Assembly: GCF_039596395.1 (NCBI RefSeq)
Contig: NZ_JBCNJT010000003.1
Location: 457,764-521,763, forward strand
DNA length: 64,000 nucleotides
DNA from: Fluviicola sp.
GTDB lineage: Bacteria > Bacteroidota > Bacteroidia > Flavobacteriales_D > Crocinitomicaceae
Direction of reading: 5' to 3'
Below, in pieces: positions 32,189 to 42,600 of the stretch. A program made the position numbers and the translations under genes. The notes beneath the pieces were generated by a model. The model had not been told where the DNA came from. It saw nothing but the letters and a program-made list of their open reading frames with translations, and made no database searches. The stretch's first letter is position 1. Each line of letters opens with the position of its first letter.

Positions 32189-33004
32189 ATGTCAGTGCAT
32201 AAAAATGTAAAACGTATCACTACGAATGTTTTACAAGAAATGAAGAATTCCGGAACAAAGATTTCGATGTTGACCGGTTACGATTTTTCCATGGCCCGGA
32301 TCATTGATTCCGCCGGAATTGATGTTATTCTTGTAGGAGATTCCGCCTCCAATGTCATGGCCGGACATGAAACAACGCTTCCCATTACTCTGGACCAGAT
32401 GATCTATCACGCGGGATCCGTTGTTCGAGCAGTGGAAAGAGCTTTGGTGGTTGTCGATATGCCTTTCGGTTCTTACCAGGGAAATTCCAAGGAAGCCTTG
32501 TCGAATGCGATCCGTATTATGAAAGAATCCGGCGGACATGCCGTGAAACTGGAGGGAGGAATTGAGATCATCGAATCCATTAAACGCATTCTCACAGCGG
32601 GAATTCCGGTAATGGGCCACCTGGGATTAACTCCGCAGTCCATTTATAAATTCGGCACCTACGTTGTTCGCGCTAAAGAAGAAGCTGAAGCACAACGGTT
32701 GATCGAAGACGCAAAAGCATTGGAAGAAGCCGGTTGTTTCGCCATTGTTCTGGAAAAAATTCCTGCTGCTTTGGCAGAAAAAGTGGCCAAATCGGTTTCC
32801 GTGCCGATTATCGGTATCGGGGCAGGGAATGGCGTTGACGGACAAGTACTGGTGGTTCACGACATGCTCGGGATCAACAATGAGTTTTCTCCGCGTTTCC
32901 TGCGTAAATACGCAAACCTGTACGAGATTATGACAGACGCCGTTAAGAGCTACATCGACGACGTACGCAGCGGCGATTTCCCGAACCAAAACGAACAATA
33001 TTAA
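32189..33004 (+). CDS. panB: 3-methyl-2-oxobutanoate hydroxymethyltransferase
   Basis: A 271-residue cytoplasmic enzyme that makes ketopantoate from 2-ketoisovalerate and methylenetetrahydrofolate, the first committed step of pantothenate synthesis. The metal-binding V-G-D-S-A-S (Asp in G-D-S) is at about 50-55, V-D-M-P-F-G at about 91-96, V-K-L-E-G-G with the catalytic region at about 118-123, and I-G-I-G-A-G at about 211-216. Length is normal. The RluA-type gene follows after three bases. No panC or panD is nearby. Confidence 0.96.
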   Translation: MSVHKNVKRITTNVLQEMKNSGTKISMLTGYDFSMARIIDSAGIDVILVGDSASNVMAGHETTLPITLDQMIYHAGSVVRAVERALVVVDMPFGSYQGNSKEALSNAIRIMKESGGHAVKLEGGIEIIESIKRILTAGIPVMGHLGLTPQSIYKFGTYVVRAKEEAEAQRLIEDAKALEEAGCFAIVLEKIPAALAEKVAKSVSVPIIGIGAGNGVDGQVLVVHDMLGINNEFSPRFLRKYANLYEIMTDAVKSYIDDVRSGDFPNQNEQY

Positions 33005-33007
33005 TAG

Positions 33008-33721
33008 ATGGAGCAAATCCGCCCGGAAGATGTGCTGTATGAGGATAATCACTTGATAGTGGTTAACAAACATGCAGGTGAAAATGTACAGGGAGATATT
33101 TCGGGCGACTTTCCGCTGGTGGAAAAAGTACGCGAATACATCCGTCATAAATTCGAAAAGCCGGGAAACGTTTTTTGTGGCCTGATCCATCGCCTGGACC
33201 GGCCTGTTTCAGGAGCTATTGCATTTGCACGTACCAGCAAAGCCTTGACCCGCATGAATAAACTTTTTGCAGAGAAACATCCGCGGAAAGTCTATTGGGC
33301 GGTGGTGGAAAAAGCACCGAAGGAGAAATCCGGCCATTTGGTGCATCACCTGGTTCGTAACGAAAAGCAAAATAAAACTTACACCTATACCGAAGCCCGT
33401 AAAGATTCCAAAGAAGCCCGATTGAAATACCGGCTTCTGCTCAGTTCCGATAATTATACCTTATTGGAAGTAGAATTGGAAACAGGCAGGCATCACCAGA
33501 TCCGTGCCCAGCTTGCTGCAATCGGGTGTATCATTAAGGGCGATCTGAAGTACGGGGCAAAGCGCTCAAATCCGGATGGTTCTATATATTTGCATTCCAG
33601 GGAGTTGGAATTCGAACATCCCACAACAAAAGAAACAGTAAAAATAACAGCACCGGTGCCGAAAGATAACCTGTGGCAATGGTTTGAAAAGGAAGAATCC
33701 GCGCAGCGGAAGAAAAAATGA
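33008..33721 (+). CDS. RluA-family pseudouridine synthase
   Basis: 237 residues; isomerises uridine to pseudouridine in rRNA or tRNA. The catalytic motif G-L-I-H-R-L-D-R-P-V-S-G (Asp at about residue 65) is intact, E-T-G-R-H-H-Q-I-R-A-Q-L at about 160-171 is the second conserved box, and I-K-G-D-L-K-Y-G-A follows. There is no N-terminal S4 domain, so it belongs to the short RluA/TruC-like group. Start D-V-L-Y-E-D-N-H-L-I-V-V-N-K is canonical. It is co-transcribed with panB (three-base gap). The target RNA position cannot be inferred. Confidence 0.9.
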   Translation: MEQIRPEDVLYEDNHLIVVNKHAGENVQGDISGDFPLVEKVREYIRHKFEKPGNVFCGLIHRLDRPVSGAIAFARTSKALTRMNKLFAEKHPRKVYWAVVEKAPKEKSGHLVHHLVRNEKQNKTYTYTEARKDSKEARLKYRLLLSSDNYTLLEVELETGRHHQIRAQLAAIGCIIKGDLKYGAKRSNPDGSIYLHSRELEFEHPTTKETVKITAPVPKDNLWQWFEKEESAQRKKK

Positions 33722-33780
33722 CAAGCGGTAATGCAGTCATACAAAGAGAAAAATTTAACGATAAAAACTAACTTAGTTAT

Positions 33781-35910
33781 ATGAAATTAGTTCCGGTCTT
33801 TCTGCTCTTCACTTCACTCATTTTCGCACAAACCAAATCCTACTATTACCCGGTTGAAGCCTCTTTGGCGGATCACCACATTACGGCCATCGAACAAGAT
33901 GCATTCGGGCGATTGGTCATCGGGACCGATAAAGGCCTGTTCAGTTTCAACGGTTTCCAGACGAAGCAGATCGCTTCCTCCCGGTTGTATTCGCAAGACA
34001 TTGTTCAGTTGCTGAAGCTGAAAAAGAAATTCATCGGTTTGACCAAAACAGGCCAGTTATTCGAGGTCAAAGACGATCAGGCTGTTTTGGTTCCCTTGCC
34101 GCAAATAAAAAACCAGATCCTGAAACTCGACAAAACAGCAGACGGAAATCTCCGGGTCCTTTGCCCCGATGCAGTTTATACGTTTCAATCGAGTGCGTTT
34201 AAATTCATGTCAAAAACAGAGATTCCGTTTTACGAAAAGGGAAAATCGGAACTGATCGATTATGTAGAAAACGACAAAGGACGTTTTGCCCTGCTTTCCA
34301 GCAATGAATTGATCGATGTGAACGACCAGGTAGCACGGACATTGCCCGGAATGACCGGAAGATGGATGGTCGGGGAGAAGAATAACCTGATTATTTTTCC
34401 CGCGAAACCCAATTCGAACATCTCGCTGCAGTATACCAATAAGCGTTTCAAAAACCGGAACAAACTGATCGGTGCATTCAATCATTCCATCCGGAAAATA
34501 GTAACCATCGATGAAAAAGTATACCTGCTTTCGGAAACCGGTATGATTGTTCTCAAAGCCGGCGATATGCGCGTAAAGTCTGTTATAGTGGGATTGCACG
34601 TTACTGCCGTTTTCAAAGATAAGAACAGCAATATCTGGCTGGGAACAAAATCGAAAGGATTGTACTGCATACCAGCCGGATCTTACAAATTGCTAAACTC
34701 CACCGAATTCAGTGCTCTCGACCTGTACAACGATGAGATCATTGCACGGATGAGTTCGGGAGAAACCATGCTGCTCAATAAATTTGGCAGAAAAGCGCGT
34801 GCAGCACTTCAAAAAAACGGGGCAAAACCGGCCGGTATCCAACTATCGCTGATGCTGGCAGACGAAATCGTAAAAGAGATCCTGCCCTTGCAAAACGGGA
34901 ACTTCCTGCTTGTTTCTTCCAAAGGATTATTCAGCATGGAAGCCAAATCCACCAAAGAACTGCGCGATAAACTGGCGAAAGGTAAACCCCGGAAAGTCAT
35001 TTTGGAAAGCCCGGTAAAAATCTTCCAGCAATCAGATACGAATGAAGTGCTGTTCTCCAACCTCGACGGATTGTTTACACTCGACCTGAATACCCTTGAA
35101 TACCGGTCAATCCGCTATTTCAATGAAACGATCGATCCTTCCGACATCCTGTACTTCAAAAAGTGCTGGTATGTGCTGAGTTCCGCCAATAAGATCTTTA
35201 CCATTAAGAACGGGAAAGTAACGCACGAAGTGAATTTCCGGGAAAACGGCAGCAACCTGCTGGTGTCGAAACTGAAGATTTACAACGACTTGTTTTACAT
35301 TCTTTCCGATAAAACACTTTACCGCACAAAGGATCTGACAGGAAATCTCGAGCGTTTGGAAGAACTTTCCCGTATGAACGATTTATTCCTGAGGGATTTT
35401 GTGGTATTGGACAATAAAGTGTATGTAGCCACCCAATTCGGTTTGTTCGAATTTAAATGGGAAAAGGTAAAAACAGAATTTCCTTCATTCATCCTGGGGA
35501 AACCGGTCGGTGATCATCAGCAAAAAAATACCGGCAACTTTGAAGCGGCAAATACCGAAGTCACTATTCCGTATGAGTTGGTGGAACTGATGGGAAACCA
35601 CCCATACCAGCTGCAATACCGGTTGATCCGCAACGGGGACGAAGACCAGATTCATTGGTCCGCTACTTCACTGGGTCTCACAAAACTCACATTCGAACAC
35701 CTGAGCGCCGGTTCTTATTCATTGGAACTGCGTTTATTCGATCCGGGAACGGGACAATATTCCAAGCCGGAAAATACCTTGTTCAAGGTCAAAGCTTCCT
35801 GGTGGGAAGACACGCTGGTTTGGTTCATTGCCGGGATTTTAGTCGGGTTCTTCGGCCTGTTGTACCTGAAGCGCAGGAAACGCCTGAAAAAACTCGAACT
35901 TAACAAGTAA
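33781..35910 (+). CDS. Kinase-less propeller sensor protein with Y_Y_Y-like domain and C-terminal membrane anchor
   Basis: 709 residues. Signal peptide (L-V-P-V-F-L-L-F-T-S, cleavage near F-A-Q) followed by a beta-propeller-type region of two-component regulator propeller repeats (about 25-570), e.g. R-L-V-I-G-T-D-K-G-L-F-S-F-N-G and I-W-L-G-T-K-S-K-G-L-Y-C. A Y_Y_Y-like Ig module (about 600-675; Y-Q-L-Q-Y-R-L, L-S-A-G-S-Y-S-L-E-L-R) and a single membrane segment (about 678-698) end in the basic tail K-R-R-K-R-L-K-K. In hybrid two-component sensors this is followed by a histidine kinase; here the protein stops. The kinase is encoded ten bases downstream, so this looks like a split sensor. Confidence 0.85.
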   Translation: MKLVPVFLLFTSLIFAQTKSYYYPVEASLADHHITAIEQDAFGRLVIGTDKGLFSFNGFQTKQIASSRLYSQDIVQLLKLKKKFIGLTKTGQLFEVKDDQAVLVPLPQIKNQILKLDKTADGNLRVLCPDAVYTFQSSAFKFMSKTEIPFYEKGKSELIDYVENDKGRFALLSSNELIDVNDQVARTLPGMTGRWMVGEKNNLIIFPAKPNSNISLQYTNKRFKNRNKLIGAFNHSIRKIVTIDEKVYLLSETGMIVLKAGDMRVKSVIVGLHVTAVFKDKNSNIWLGTKSKGLYCIPAGSYKLLNSTEFSALDLYNDEIIARMSSGETMLLNKFGRKARAALQKNGAKPAGIQLSLMLADEIVKEILPLQNGNFLLVSSKGLFSMEAKSTKELRDKLAKGKPRKVILESPVKIFQQSDTNEVLFSNLDGLFTLDLNTLEYRSIRYFNETIDPSDILYFKKCWYVLSSANKIFTIKNGKVTHEVNFRENGSNLLVSKLKIYNDLFYILSDKTLYRTKDLTGNLERLEELSRMNDLFLRDFVVLDNKVYVATQFGLFEFKWEKVKTEFPSFILGKPVGDHQQKNTGNFEAANTEVTIPYELVELMGNHPYQLQYRLIRNGDEDQIHWSATSLGLTKLTFEHLSAGSYSLELRLFDPGTGQYSKPENTLFKVKASWWEDTLVWFIAGILVGFFGLLYLKRRKRLKKLELNK

Positions 35911-35920
35911 TCCGGAAGAG

Positions 35921-37819
35921 ATGATGAAACAAACACTACTACTTGCTTTCCTTCTGAACCTCCTTTCTTTGAATGGATTTTCGCAGTGTGATACCAATAA
36001 GATCAACCTGGAAAACGATCGGATCCTGGAATTGTGCTACGAAAAACCGAAAGAAGCCCTGAAAGCATGTGAAAAAGTCATTGTTCAGTCACAGGAATGC
36101 GCGTTTTATCCGGGAGAAGTCCGTGCATTGATCCGCATGGGAATTTGTTACGACGTGCTTTCCAAACCCGACCAGGCGATCAGTTATTATCAGAAAGCGC
36201 GAACGGTTGCTCAAAAAAACAACTACCTGAAAGGCATTGCTTCCTGCGAAAACAACCTGGGATTGATCTATTGGCGCCTGAACGATCTGAAGCGTGCCAT
36301 CCACTCATTCCACGAGGCCAAACTGGCTTTTGAGAAAATGGAAGACAACCTGAATGTGGCTACCGTAATGAATAACCTGGGATTGATCTATGAAGAACTG
36401 GATCAGGAGAAAATGGCGCTTTACTGGTACCGCAGAAGTGTTTCGAACTACCGGAAAGAGAAGAATGCCGACCAGGTCCTGGATGTGTACTCAAACATGG
36501 GAAATATCTGGACCTACATGGGAAGTTACGATTCCTGTATCTACTATTCCGAATTGGCGATCAAGGGCTATCGGAAAACAAAGAACAAATACGGTTTATC
36601 CATTTCCCTGAGTAACCTGGCAACAGCCCTCGGGGATAAGAAAGAATACGATAAGGCCGAAAGTGCTTTCAGGGAAAGTGCAGCCATTGCCAAAGAATTG
36701 GGAAATGAATATTCCTACGTGAGTACGCTCATCAATTGGTCGAATTGTTACCGGAAACAAAAGCGTTTTGCAGAACAGGAAAAATTGCTTCAGGAAGCAC
36801 TTCCGATAGCCGAAAAACTAAATGCACCTGAACAGCTTTATAAAATAAGTGAGGCCCTGGGATTTGTAGCGCTCCGGAAAGGAGATAGCAAAGCAGCGGG
36901 AAAATACTGGGCTATGTTCATGAAGTACAATTCCAGATACACCAAAGAACTCCAGGATAAGACTATTTCAAAAACCAATGCGCTCTACGAGATCAAGTCC
37001 GAAAAGCAGCAAACGGAATTGTACCGGAAGAAAAAAGACATCGAACTGAAAGAACAGCAGATAGCCCGCCGTTCGGAAAATATATTCTGGATAGCCCTCG
37101 TTTCCGTATTGTTCCTGGCAATCCTGAGTATCATCTTTTACTTCCGGAAACGCAACCTGCAAAAAGAATTGGTATCCCAGCAGCTGGTATTCCAGGCCAC
37201 GAATGAAGAACGCAAGCGCATTTCTTACGATCTGCACGATCTGGTCGGTTCGCAGTTGAGCTTTGTAGTCAATAATCTTGAATTGCTTTCTTTCGGCGAC
37301 AAAGCAAACGAACGCATCAATAAGACCTTCCTGATGAGCCAGGAAGCGATGAGCTCTTTGCGCGATACCGTGTGGGCGCTGCATTCGGAAAGTATGTCCT
37401 CCAAAGTATTGGTCGACCGCATGAAAAACGTGGCCAAAAAGTGGTTGGAAGACAATTCCATCCAGGTGAAATTTACCGCTCAGTTACCCGATTCGGATTC
37501 GGGAGCTATCGGATTGGACCCGGGAGTTTCCCTCCACGTGATGCGCATTTTCCAGGAAGGGATCAGTAATATATACAAACATGCCAACACCCGAAAAGTG
37601 GAAATCAACCTGAAGGAAGAAGGAGAATATTTTGTGCTATCCGTGGAAGATTTCGGGATCGGCTTCGATCCGGCCATCAAACCGGAATTCCATTACGGAT
37701 TAAAAAGCATCGAACAACGGGCCGAAAAGATCGGGGCAGTTTATTCCATCCGAAAAAGTGAAACCCACAGCGGAATGGTATTAACACTTCGCTGGAAGAA
37801 AAATAGCACAATTGCGTAA
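35921..37819 (+). CDS. TPR-containing sensor histidine kinase (HisKA_3/LiaS-like)
   Basis: 632 residues. Signal peptide (cleavage near F-S-Q-C), about seven TPR repeats (about 45-345; A-S-C-E-N-N-L-G-L-I-Y and similar units), a coiled coil, a membrane segment (about 387-408), then a HisKA_3 dimerisation and phosphoacceptor helix (E-R-K-R-I-S-Y-D-L-H-D, phospho-His439) and an HATPase_c domain (F-Q-E-G-I-S-N-I-Y-K-H-A N-box, F-G-I-G-F-D G-box, L-K-S-I-E-Q-R-A-E-K). The TPR region is periplasmic and should bind a protein partner, plausibly the propeller protein encoded just upstream. The downstream NarL-type regulator is its expected target. Confidence 0.93.
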   Translation: MMKQTLLLAFLLNLLSLNGFSQCDTNKINLENDRILELCYEKPKEALKACEKVIVQSQECAFYPGEVRALIRMGICYDVLSKPDQAISYYQKARTVAQKNNYLKGIASCENNLGLIYWRLNDLKRAIHSFHEAKLAFEKMEDNLNVATVMNNLGLIYEELDQEKMALYWYRRSVSNYRKEKNADQVLDVYSNMGNIWTYMGSYDSCIYYSELAIKGYRKTKNKYGLSISLSNLATALGDKKEYDKAESAFRESAAIAKELGNEYSYVSTLINWSNCYRKQKRFAEQEKLLQEALPIAEKLNAPEQLYKISEALGFVALRKGDSKAAGKYWAMFMKYNSRYTKELQDKTISKTNALYEIKSEKQQTELYRKKKDIELKEQQIARRSENIFWIALVSVLFLAILSIIFYFRKRNLQKELVSQQLVFQATNEERKRISYDLHDLVGSQLSFVVNNLELLSFGDKANERINKTFLMSQEAMSSLRDTVWALHSESMSSKVLVDRMKNVAKKWLEDNSIQVKFTAQLPDSDSGAIGLDPGVSLHVMRIFQEGISNIYKHANTRKVEINLKEEGEYFVLSVEDFGIGFDPAIKPEFHYGLKSIEQRAEKIGAVYSIRKSETHSGMVLTLRWKKNSTIA

Positions 37820-37855
37820 TTGGAAATTGCTGAATAAATCATCACATTTGTCACT

Positions 37856-38509
37856 ATGGGAACCTGTCCAATTGGAATAGTAGACGATAAAGTGTACAAC
37901 GTACAAATCCTGACTGAAAAGCTGGAAGCTAAGCCGGGAGTGAAAATTACCATGACCGCGTTTAACGGCCAGGCGTTCCTGCACATCCTGCCAACCCTGA
38001 AACCACTTCCGGAGATCGTTTTCATGGACATCGATATGCCCTTGCTGGATGGAATTGAAGCCGTGAAACAGGCCAAAGCACTCTTTCCGCAGATCCATTT
38101 TATCATGATCACCGTTTTTGACGATGAAGAACGCATTTTCTCGGCCATACAGGCAGGGGCAAGCGGTTACCTGCTGAAAGATGAATCCATTGCAAACCTG
38201 CATCGCGCCATCGATAACGTACTCGAATTCGGCGCAGCGCCACTGGCACCCGCAATAGCCAAAAAAGCATACAACTTCATTCAAAATCAGCCGGCAGCAA
38301 CTTCCGATCCGGAAACAACACCTTTAAGTTCCCGCGAAATGGATATCCTGAACTGCCTGGCATTGGGAAAAAGTTATACAGTCATCGCAGACGAACTCTT
38401 CATCAGTCCGCACACCGTGCGCAAACACATGACCAATATCTACGAAAAACTTCACGTAAACTCCAAAGTAGAAGCCGTTCGCCTGGCCATGCAAAAGAAA
38501 TGGGTTTAG
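37856..38509 (+). CDS. NarL/FixJ-family response regulator
   Basis: 217 residues. Receiver domain (about 1-122) with acidic pair D10-D11, phospho-acceptor Asp58 in F-M-D-I-D-M-P, the conserved Thr in M-I-T-V-F and Lys in L-L-K-D. A linker (about 123-150) leads to a LuxR-type helix-turn-helix (about 152-217: L-S-S-R-E-M-D-I-L-N-C-L-A-L-G-K-S-Y and S-P-H-T-V-R-K-H-M-T-N-I-Y-E-K-L). It is the partner of the TPR kinase, 36 bases upstream, and the last gene of the three-gene operon. It lies next to the giant adhesin/SprF locus on the opposite strand; whether it regulates that locus is unknown. Confidence 0.94.
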   Translation: MGTCPIGIVDDKVYNVQILTEKLEAKPGVKITMTAFNGQAFLHILPTLKPLPEIVFMDIDMPLLDGIEAVKQAKALFPQIHFIMITVFDDEERIFSAIQAGASGYLLKDESIANLHRAIDNVLEFGAAPLAPAIAKKAYNFIQNQPAATSDPETTPLSSREMDILNCLALGKSYTVIADELFISPHTVRKHMTNIYEKLHVNSKVEAVRLAMQKKWV

Positions 38510-38534
38510 AGGAATTATCAATGATGAATGAAGG

Positions 38535-38570
38535 AATTATCAAGAGTTCTAATGTTGATAATTGATAATT
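38535..38570. repeat. ATTATCAA/TTGATAAT element, copy 1
   Basis: AATTATCAAGAG (38535-38546), eight bases, then TTGATAATTGATAATT (38555-38570), with further variants to 38590. The convergent gap between the response regulator and SprF genes holds little else, so it may act as a bidirectional terminator. The same arms recur at 56180-56214. Confidence 0.65.
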
Positions 38571-38589
38571 TACATATTGATAATTGTAA

Positions 38590-39639
38590 TTAGAATCCGC
38601 TAAACTCCTTCGGGCACTGGTACCTTCTGCGCATACTCTTACTGTTCACATTCTTCGAGAACAATACCTTATTCGGCATTTCAAAAAACAGGGAAATCTC
38701 GTGACTTCCGTAACTGCTTGTTTTCAGACGGGAAATCGTCATGTCGAAATTGTAAGTCACACGCCACAGCGTTTCGTATTTCGTTCGCAGGTTCAGTCCC
38801 AGCGTAAAAATAAACGAATCGTATTGCTTGAAACTCATTGCCGCAGTCCGGTTGCGCATCCAGATCCCTATAATAAACGGCTGACTGATGAAATTACTTC
38901 CCACACTGAACGTACGGAACTCATTCTGCATCTCGTAAACAATTCCCGGTGAAACCACAAACTCATTAAAGAGCAGGTTCGAAGAAGCATGGAAAACCAG
39001 TTTAAAAGGCAATTTATCCGTATCCGCCAGGAAGGCATCTTTAGGTTGCGATAAATGATGGATTGCCCCGCCAAGCGTTGCATTGAAGCGTTTGAACGAA
39101 TTGCGCTGTTTGCGCGAAGAACCGTTAAAACGCGCAACCAGGCCCGCACTGAAATCAGCATACGAAACATGGTTGTAATTCGGGCGGTTGAAATTGCTTT
39201 CCTTGATCTTACCCATCGTTTCGTCCAGCTGGTCGGAAAAAGTCAGTTTCGACCAATCGATATTCTTGGTAATAAACCCGCCGCTTACACCGGCCTGTAA
39301 AATGAAATTCTTCGTGTCAACAGGGCGATAGGAGTAATTGACGTAGCCACCGGCAGTTCGCAGCAATGCTTCACCACCAACATCCGAATAAGCCATGATC
39401 CCAAGTCCCATTTTGTACATTGTTTGCGCTTCCGCAGAGAACGAAAAAGTATTGAACCTTCCGGGAATAGGGCCCCACAAAGAACGTGCATTCAGCCTCA
39501 CGGCAATTCCGTTGTTTACCGCCGTCATGGAAGGATTGTAATAGATCGGGTTGTTGTAGAACTGCGAAAAATTAGGGTCCTGCGCGTAAGCACTACCTGC
39601 AGCAAGAACCAATACGATACATAAAATCAATCCCCTCAT
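38590..39639 (-). CDS. PorP/SprF-family T9SS outer-membrane protein
   Basis: 349 residues from ATG 39639 (an upstream in-frame GTG is adjacent). Signal peptide (L-V-L-A-A-G-S-A-Y-A-Q) followed by the PorP/SprF hallmark D-P-N-F-S-Q-F-Y-N-N-P-I-Y-Y-N-P-S. The rest is an antiparallel outer-membrane barrel. SprF proteins are needed for export and surface attachment of large type B sorting-domain cargo. The gene begins three bases after the stop of the 2318-residue adhesin, exactly the expected cognate pair. It ends with the basic segment S-K-S-M-R-R-R-Y. Confidence 0.93.
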   Translation of the reverse strand: MRGLILCIVLVLAAGSAYAQDPNFSQFYNNPIYYNPSMTAVNNGIAVRLNARSLWGPIPGRFNTFSFSAEAQTMYKMGLGIMAYSDVGGEALLRTAGGYVNYSYRPVDTKNFILQAGVSGGFITKNIDWSKLTFSDQLDETMGKIKESNFNRPNYNHVSYADFSAGLVARFNGSSRKQRNSFKRFNATLGGAIHHLSQPKDAFLADTDKLPFKLVFHASSNLLFNEFVVSPGIVYEMQNEFRTFSVGSNFISQPFIIGIWMRNRTAAMSFKQYDSFIFTLGLNLRTKYETLWRVTYNFDMTISRLKTSSYGSHEISLFFEMPNKVLFSKNVNSKSMRRRYQCPKEFSGF

Positions 39640-39642
39640 CAC

Positions 39643-42600
39643 TTAGCGTATTACAGTTACAGTTCCCGATCGCTTGATCCTGCCTTTCGGATATTCTTTT
39701 CCTTCCCAGACATTCGAATTTTTGAATGTGGCACTTGCTTTCCAGACATAAGCATCCTGCTGCACAGGTTCCCCGTGGTAAGTTCCGTCCCAGTGTTCGG
39801 TCGGCCTTCCGTTTTCATCCAAAGCAGTGGTCGACCAGATGAGGTTCCCCCAATCATCGTAGATCAGCAATTCGAATTCCTTCATGTTGACTCCTTTCGG
39901 AACAAAATTCGCCACCTCGAAATCCGTGTGCCCCGGGCTCATGGCATTCGGAATAAACAATCCGTAGAAGAAATCCACCGTAATCGGTTTCACAACCGTA
40001 TCCGCGCAACCATAGATCGTTGATGCAATCAGGGTTACCGTAAATTCCCCGTCTGTTTCGTAGCGAATAACCGGGTTTTCTTCGGAAGAGGTCGTTCCGT
40101 TCCCGAATTCCCAGGAGTAATAATCCGCCAAGCTGCTCAGGTTCGTAAAATCAACAATACCGCTCAAAGGTTCGGGACCTTCCACGTTGGTATAACTGAA
40201 ATCGGCAGTCGGCTGCGGCAATACCGTAATCGACGTACTTGCGGAAACTGTGTCGTTACAGCCTCCGTTTCCATAAGCGACAAGTGTAACCGGATACGTT
40301 CCGCTGGCTGAAAAAGAGGTAGAAACCGGGTTTTGGGTTAAAACTGTTCCGTTCCCCAATAACCACGAAACAGAATTCGCGAATTGCGTATTGGCTTGCA
40401 ATAAAATGGCTTCTCCCACGCACAACGAATCCGTTGGTAAAGTAAACGAAGCAACCGGCATTTGATAAGACGATACCGTTTTTTGGATGCTGTCGATACA
40501 GCCGTGAATAGTTGTCCCAACCAAGGTAACAGTGTAATCTCCGACTTGCTGATAGGTAGTACCTGGGTTCGTTAGAGTGGAAGTCAAACCATTCCCGAAA
40601 TTCCAGGCATACCCCACAACATCGGTGCTTTGATCGGTGAAATTGACCAAGGTTGGCTGCACACACGGATCAACAGGAGTGAAGGTGAAATCAACCACCG
40701 GAAGCGGGTAAACGGTAACAACCTGCGTGGCCGTATCCGGACATCCGATGTTATCCAGCACGATCAATTGAACGGCATAGGAGCCTGCACTCGTAAAAGT
40801 ATGACTTGGATTGTTCAGGATAGATGAGTTTCCGTCGCCGAAGTTCCAAACCTGGCTCACAATTCCCGCACTGTTATTGGTCATCTGGACAGTCAGTTCC
40901 ATGCAACCCGCATTCGGGCCAAGTGAGAATTGGGAGGTCGGACCCGGATTTACCTTGATTATTTTCGTTTTCTGAGTGGTGCAGCCATAACTTTGACTGA
41001 TTCCGGATAGGGTGACGGTGTAGAATCCCGGACTCGAATAAGCGTGCACAGGATTGGTCAGCGAAGAACTCGTTCCATCCCCGAAATCCCAGTTCATGGA
41101 AGCAACTCCCGTACTCAGGTTCGTAAAAGTCATTCCCTGGTTCAAACAAACAGAATCCAGGGATGTAAAATCGATTTGCGGCAAAGGATGAACTGTTACG
41201 ATAGTTGTAGCGGTGTCGAATCCACATCCTGCTGCAAAAAGCGAAACCACGTATGTTCCCGGTGAAGTAAATGTATGTGTGGGATTGTAGGTCGTCGATA
41301 AATTGCCGTCTCCGAAATCCCAGGAAGAGAAACTGGCCCCCTGTGAGAATTGTGTCAGATTAATTGTATGCGGAACACAGCCCGAAGGTGCATCGATATT
41401 GAAAAACGCATTGACTTGTGGTGGAAGGACAGTGATCTGGTGTTGGATCGTGTCCGAACCGCATTCATTGCTCACAATCAATTGAATGGTGTAAGTGGTG
41501 TCTTCCGTTCCGGTGTAAAACGTGTGCTGAAGGGTCGAAGCAGAAGTATTGGAAGTCGTACCGTCCCCGAAATTCCAGTCATACGTATCCGGAAGCCCGA
41601 AACTGTTGTTTACCATATCCAGGACGAGCGGTGTACAGCCAATGTCGGTCAGCGTACCGAAAACTGCTGTTGGAGAAGGCATCACGGTAATTTGCTCTGA
41701 ATGACTGCTGCTGCCGCAGAAATTGGTCAGACTGAGCGTAATGGTGTAACTCGTGTCGCTGGTAGTACTTGCCGGGTAGGTTTGTGAAACCGGTGTTGGG
41801 TTGGTACTGGATTGCCCGTTGCCGTAATCCCAGTTGTAGGCCAGGCTTTGTCCCAATGACAGATCGGTGAAATTGACGAGCATAGGTCCGCAGGAAGAGT
41901 CCGGGGTTAAACTGAAATCCGCAACCGGCGGAATGCGTACTTCGATTTGGTGCGTGATCGAATCCAAACATCCGAAAGTAGTCGTTACAACTAACTTAGT
42001 ATCGAAAAACCCTGCCGAAGCATATCCGTGAATGGGGCTCACCAGCGAAGAAGTATTTCCGTCGCCGAAACTCCAGTTGTTTTGATTGGCTAAAGTGCTG
42101 GTATTCGTAAAGAGTTCATTCGTTCCGATACAGGTAATGGGGTTGAATGTAAAGTTTGCAACCGGCATGGGGTGAACAATTGCCAGCAGTGTATCGCGGT
42201 TAATGCAGCCCGTGGTCGGATTTGTAAAAGTGTAAACGATGGTATTTGTTCCCACAGGAGCTATTCCCGGATCAAATGTTCCCAGCGTAGCATCCGTAAT
42301 TCCGTTTCCGCTCCAGACACCGTTTGCAGGATTTCCGGAGAAATTAACCGCATTGTCGCTCGGGCAGAATTCTTCGTCTGCACCAACGTTCACAACCGGC
42401 AGCGGATGCACGGTGAAGAGCATCGTATCACGTGTCAGACAGTTTCCGGCTCCGTTGGAAATTACCAAAGGGAAAGTTCCTGCATTGGTTGGATTAAACA
42501 ACCCGCCGGAAGTAACGAAGCTTCCTGTCCATGTTCCTGTAGCAGGTGTTCCGCTCAGTTGAATATTCGGTGCGTCGATACAAGCTTCCAGGTCTGGTCC

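Noticed and set aside
32627..33190. 187-residue open frame antisense to panB and the RluA-type gene
   Set aside because: Shadow of two well-supported genes.
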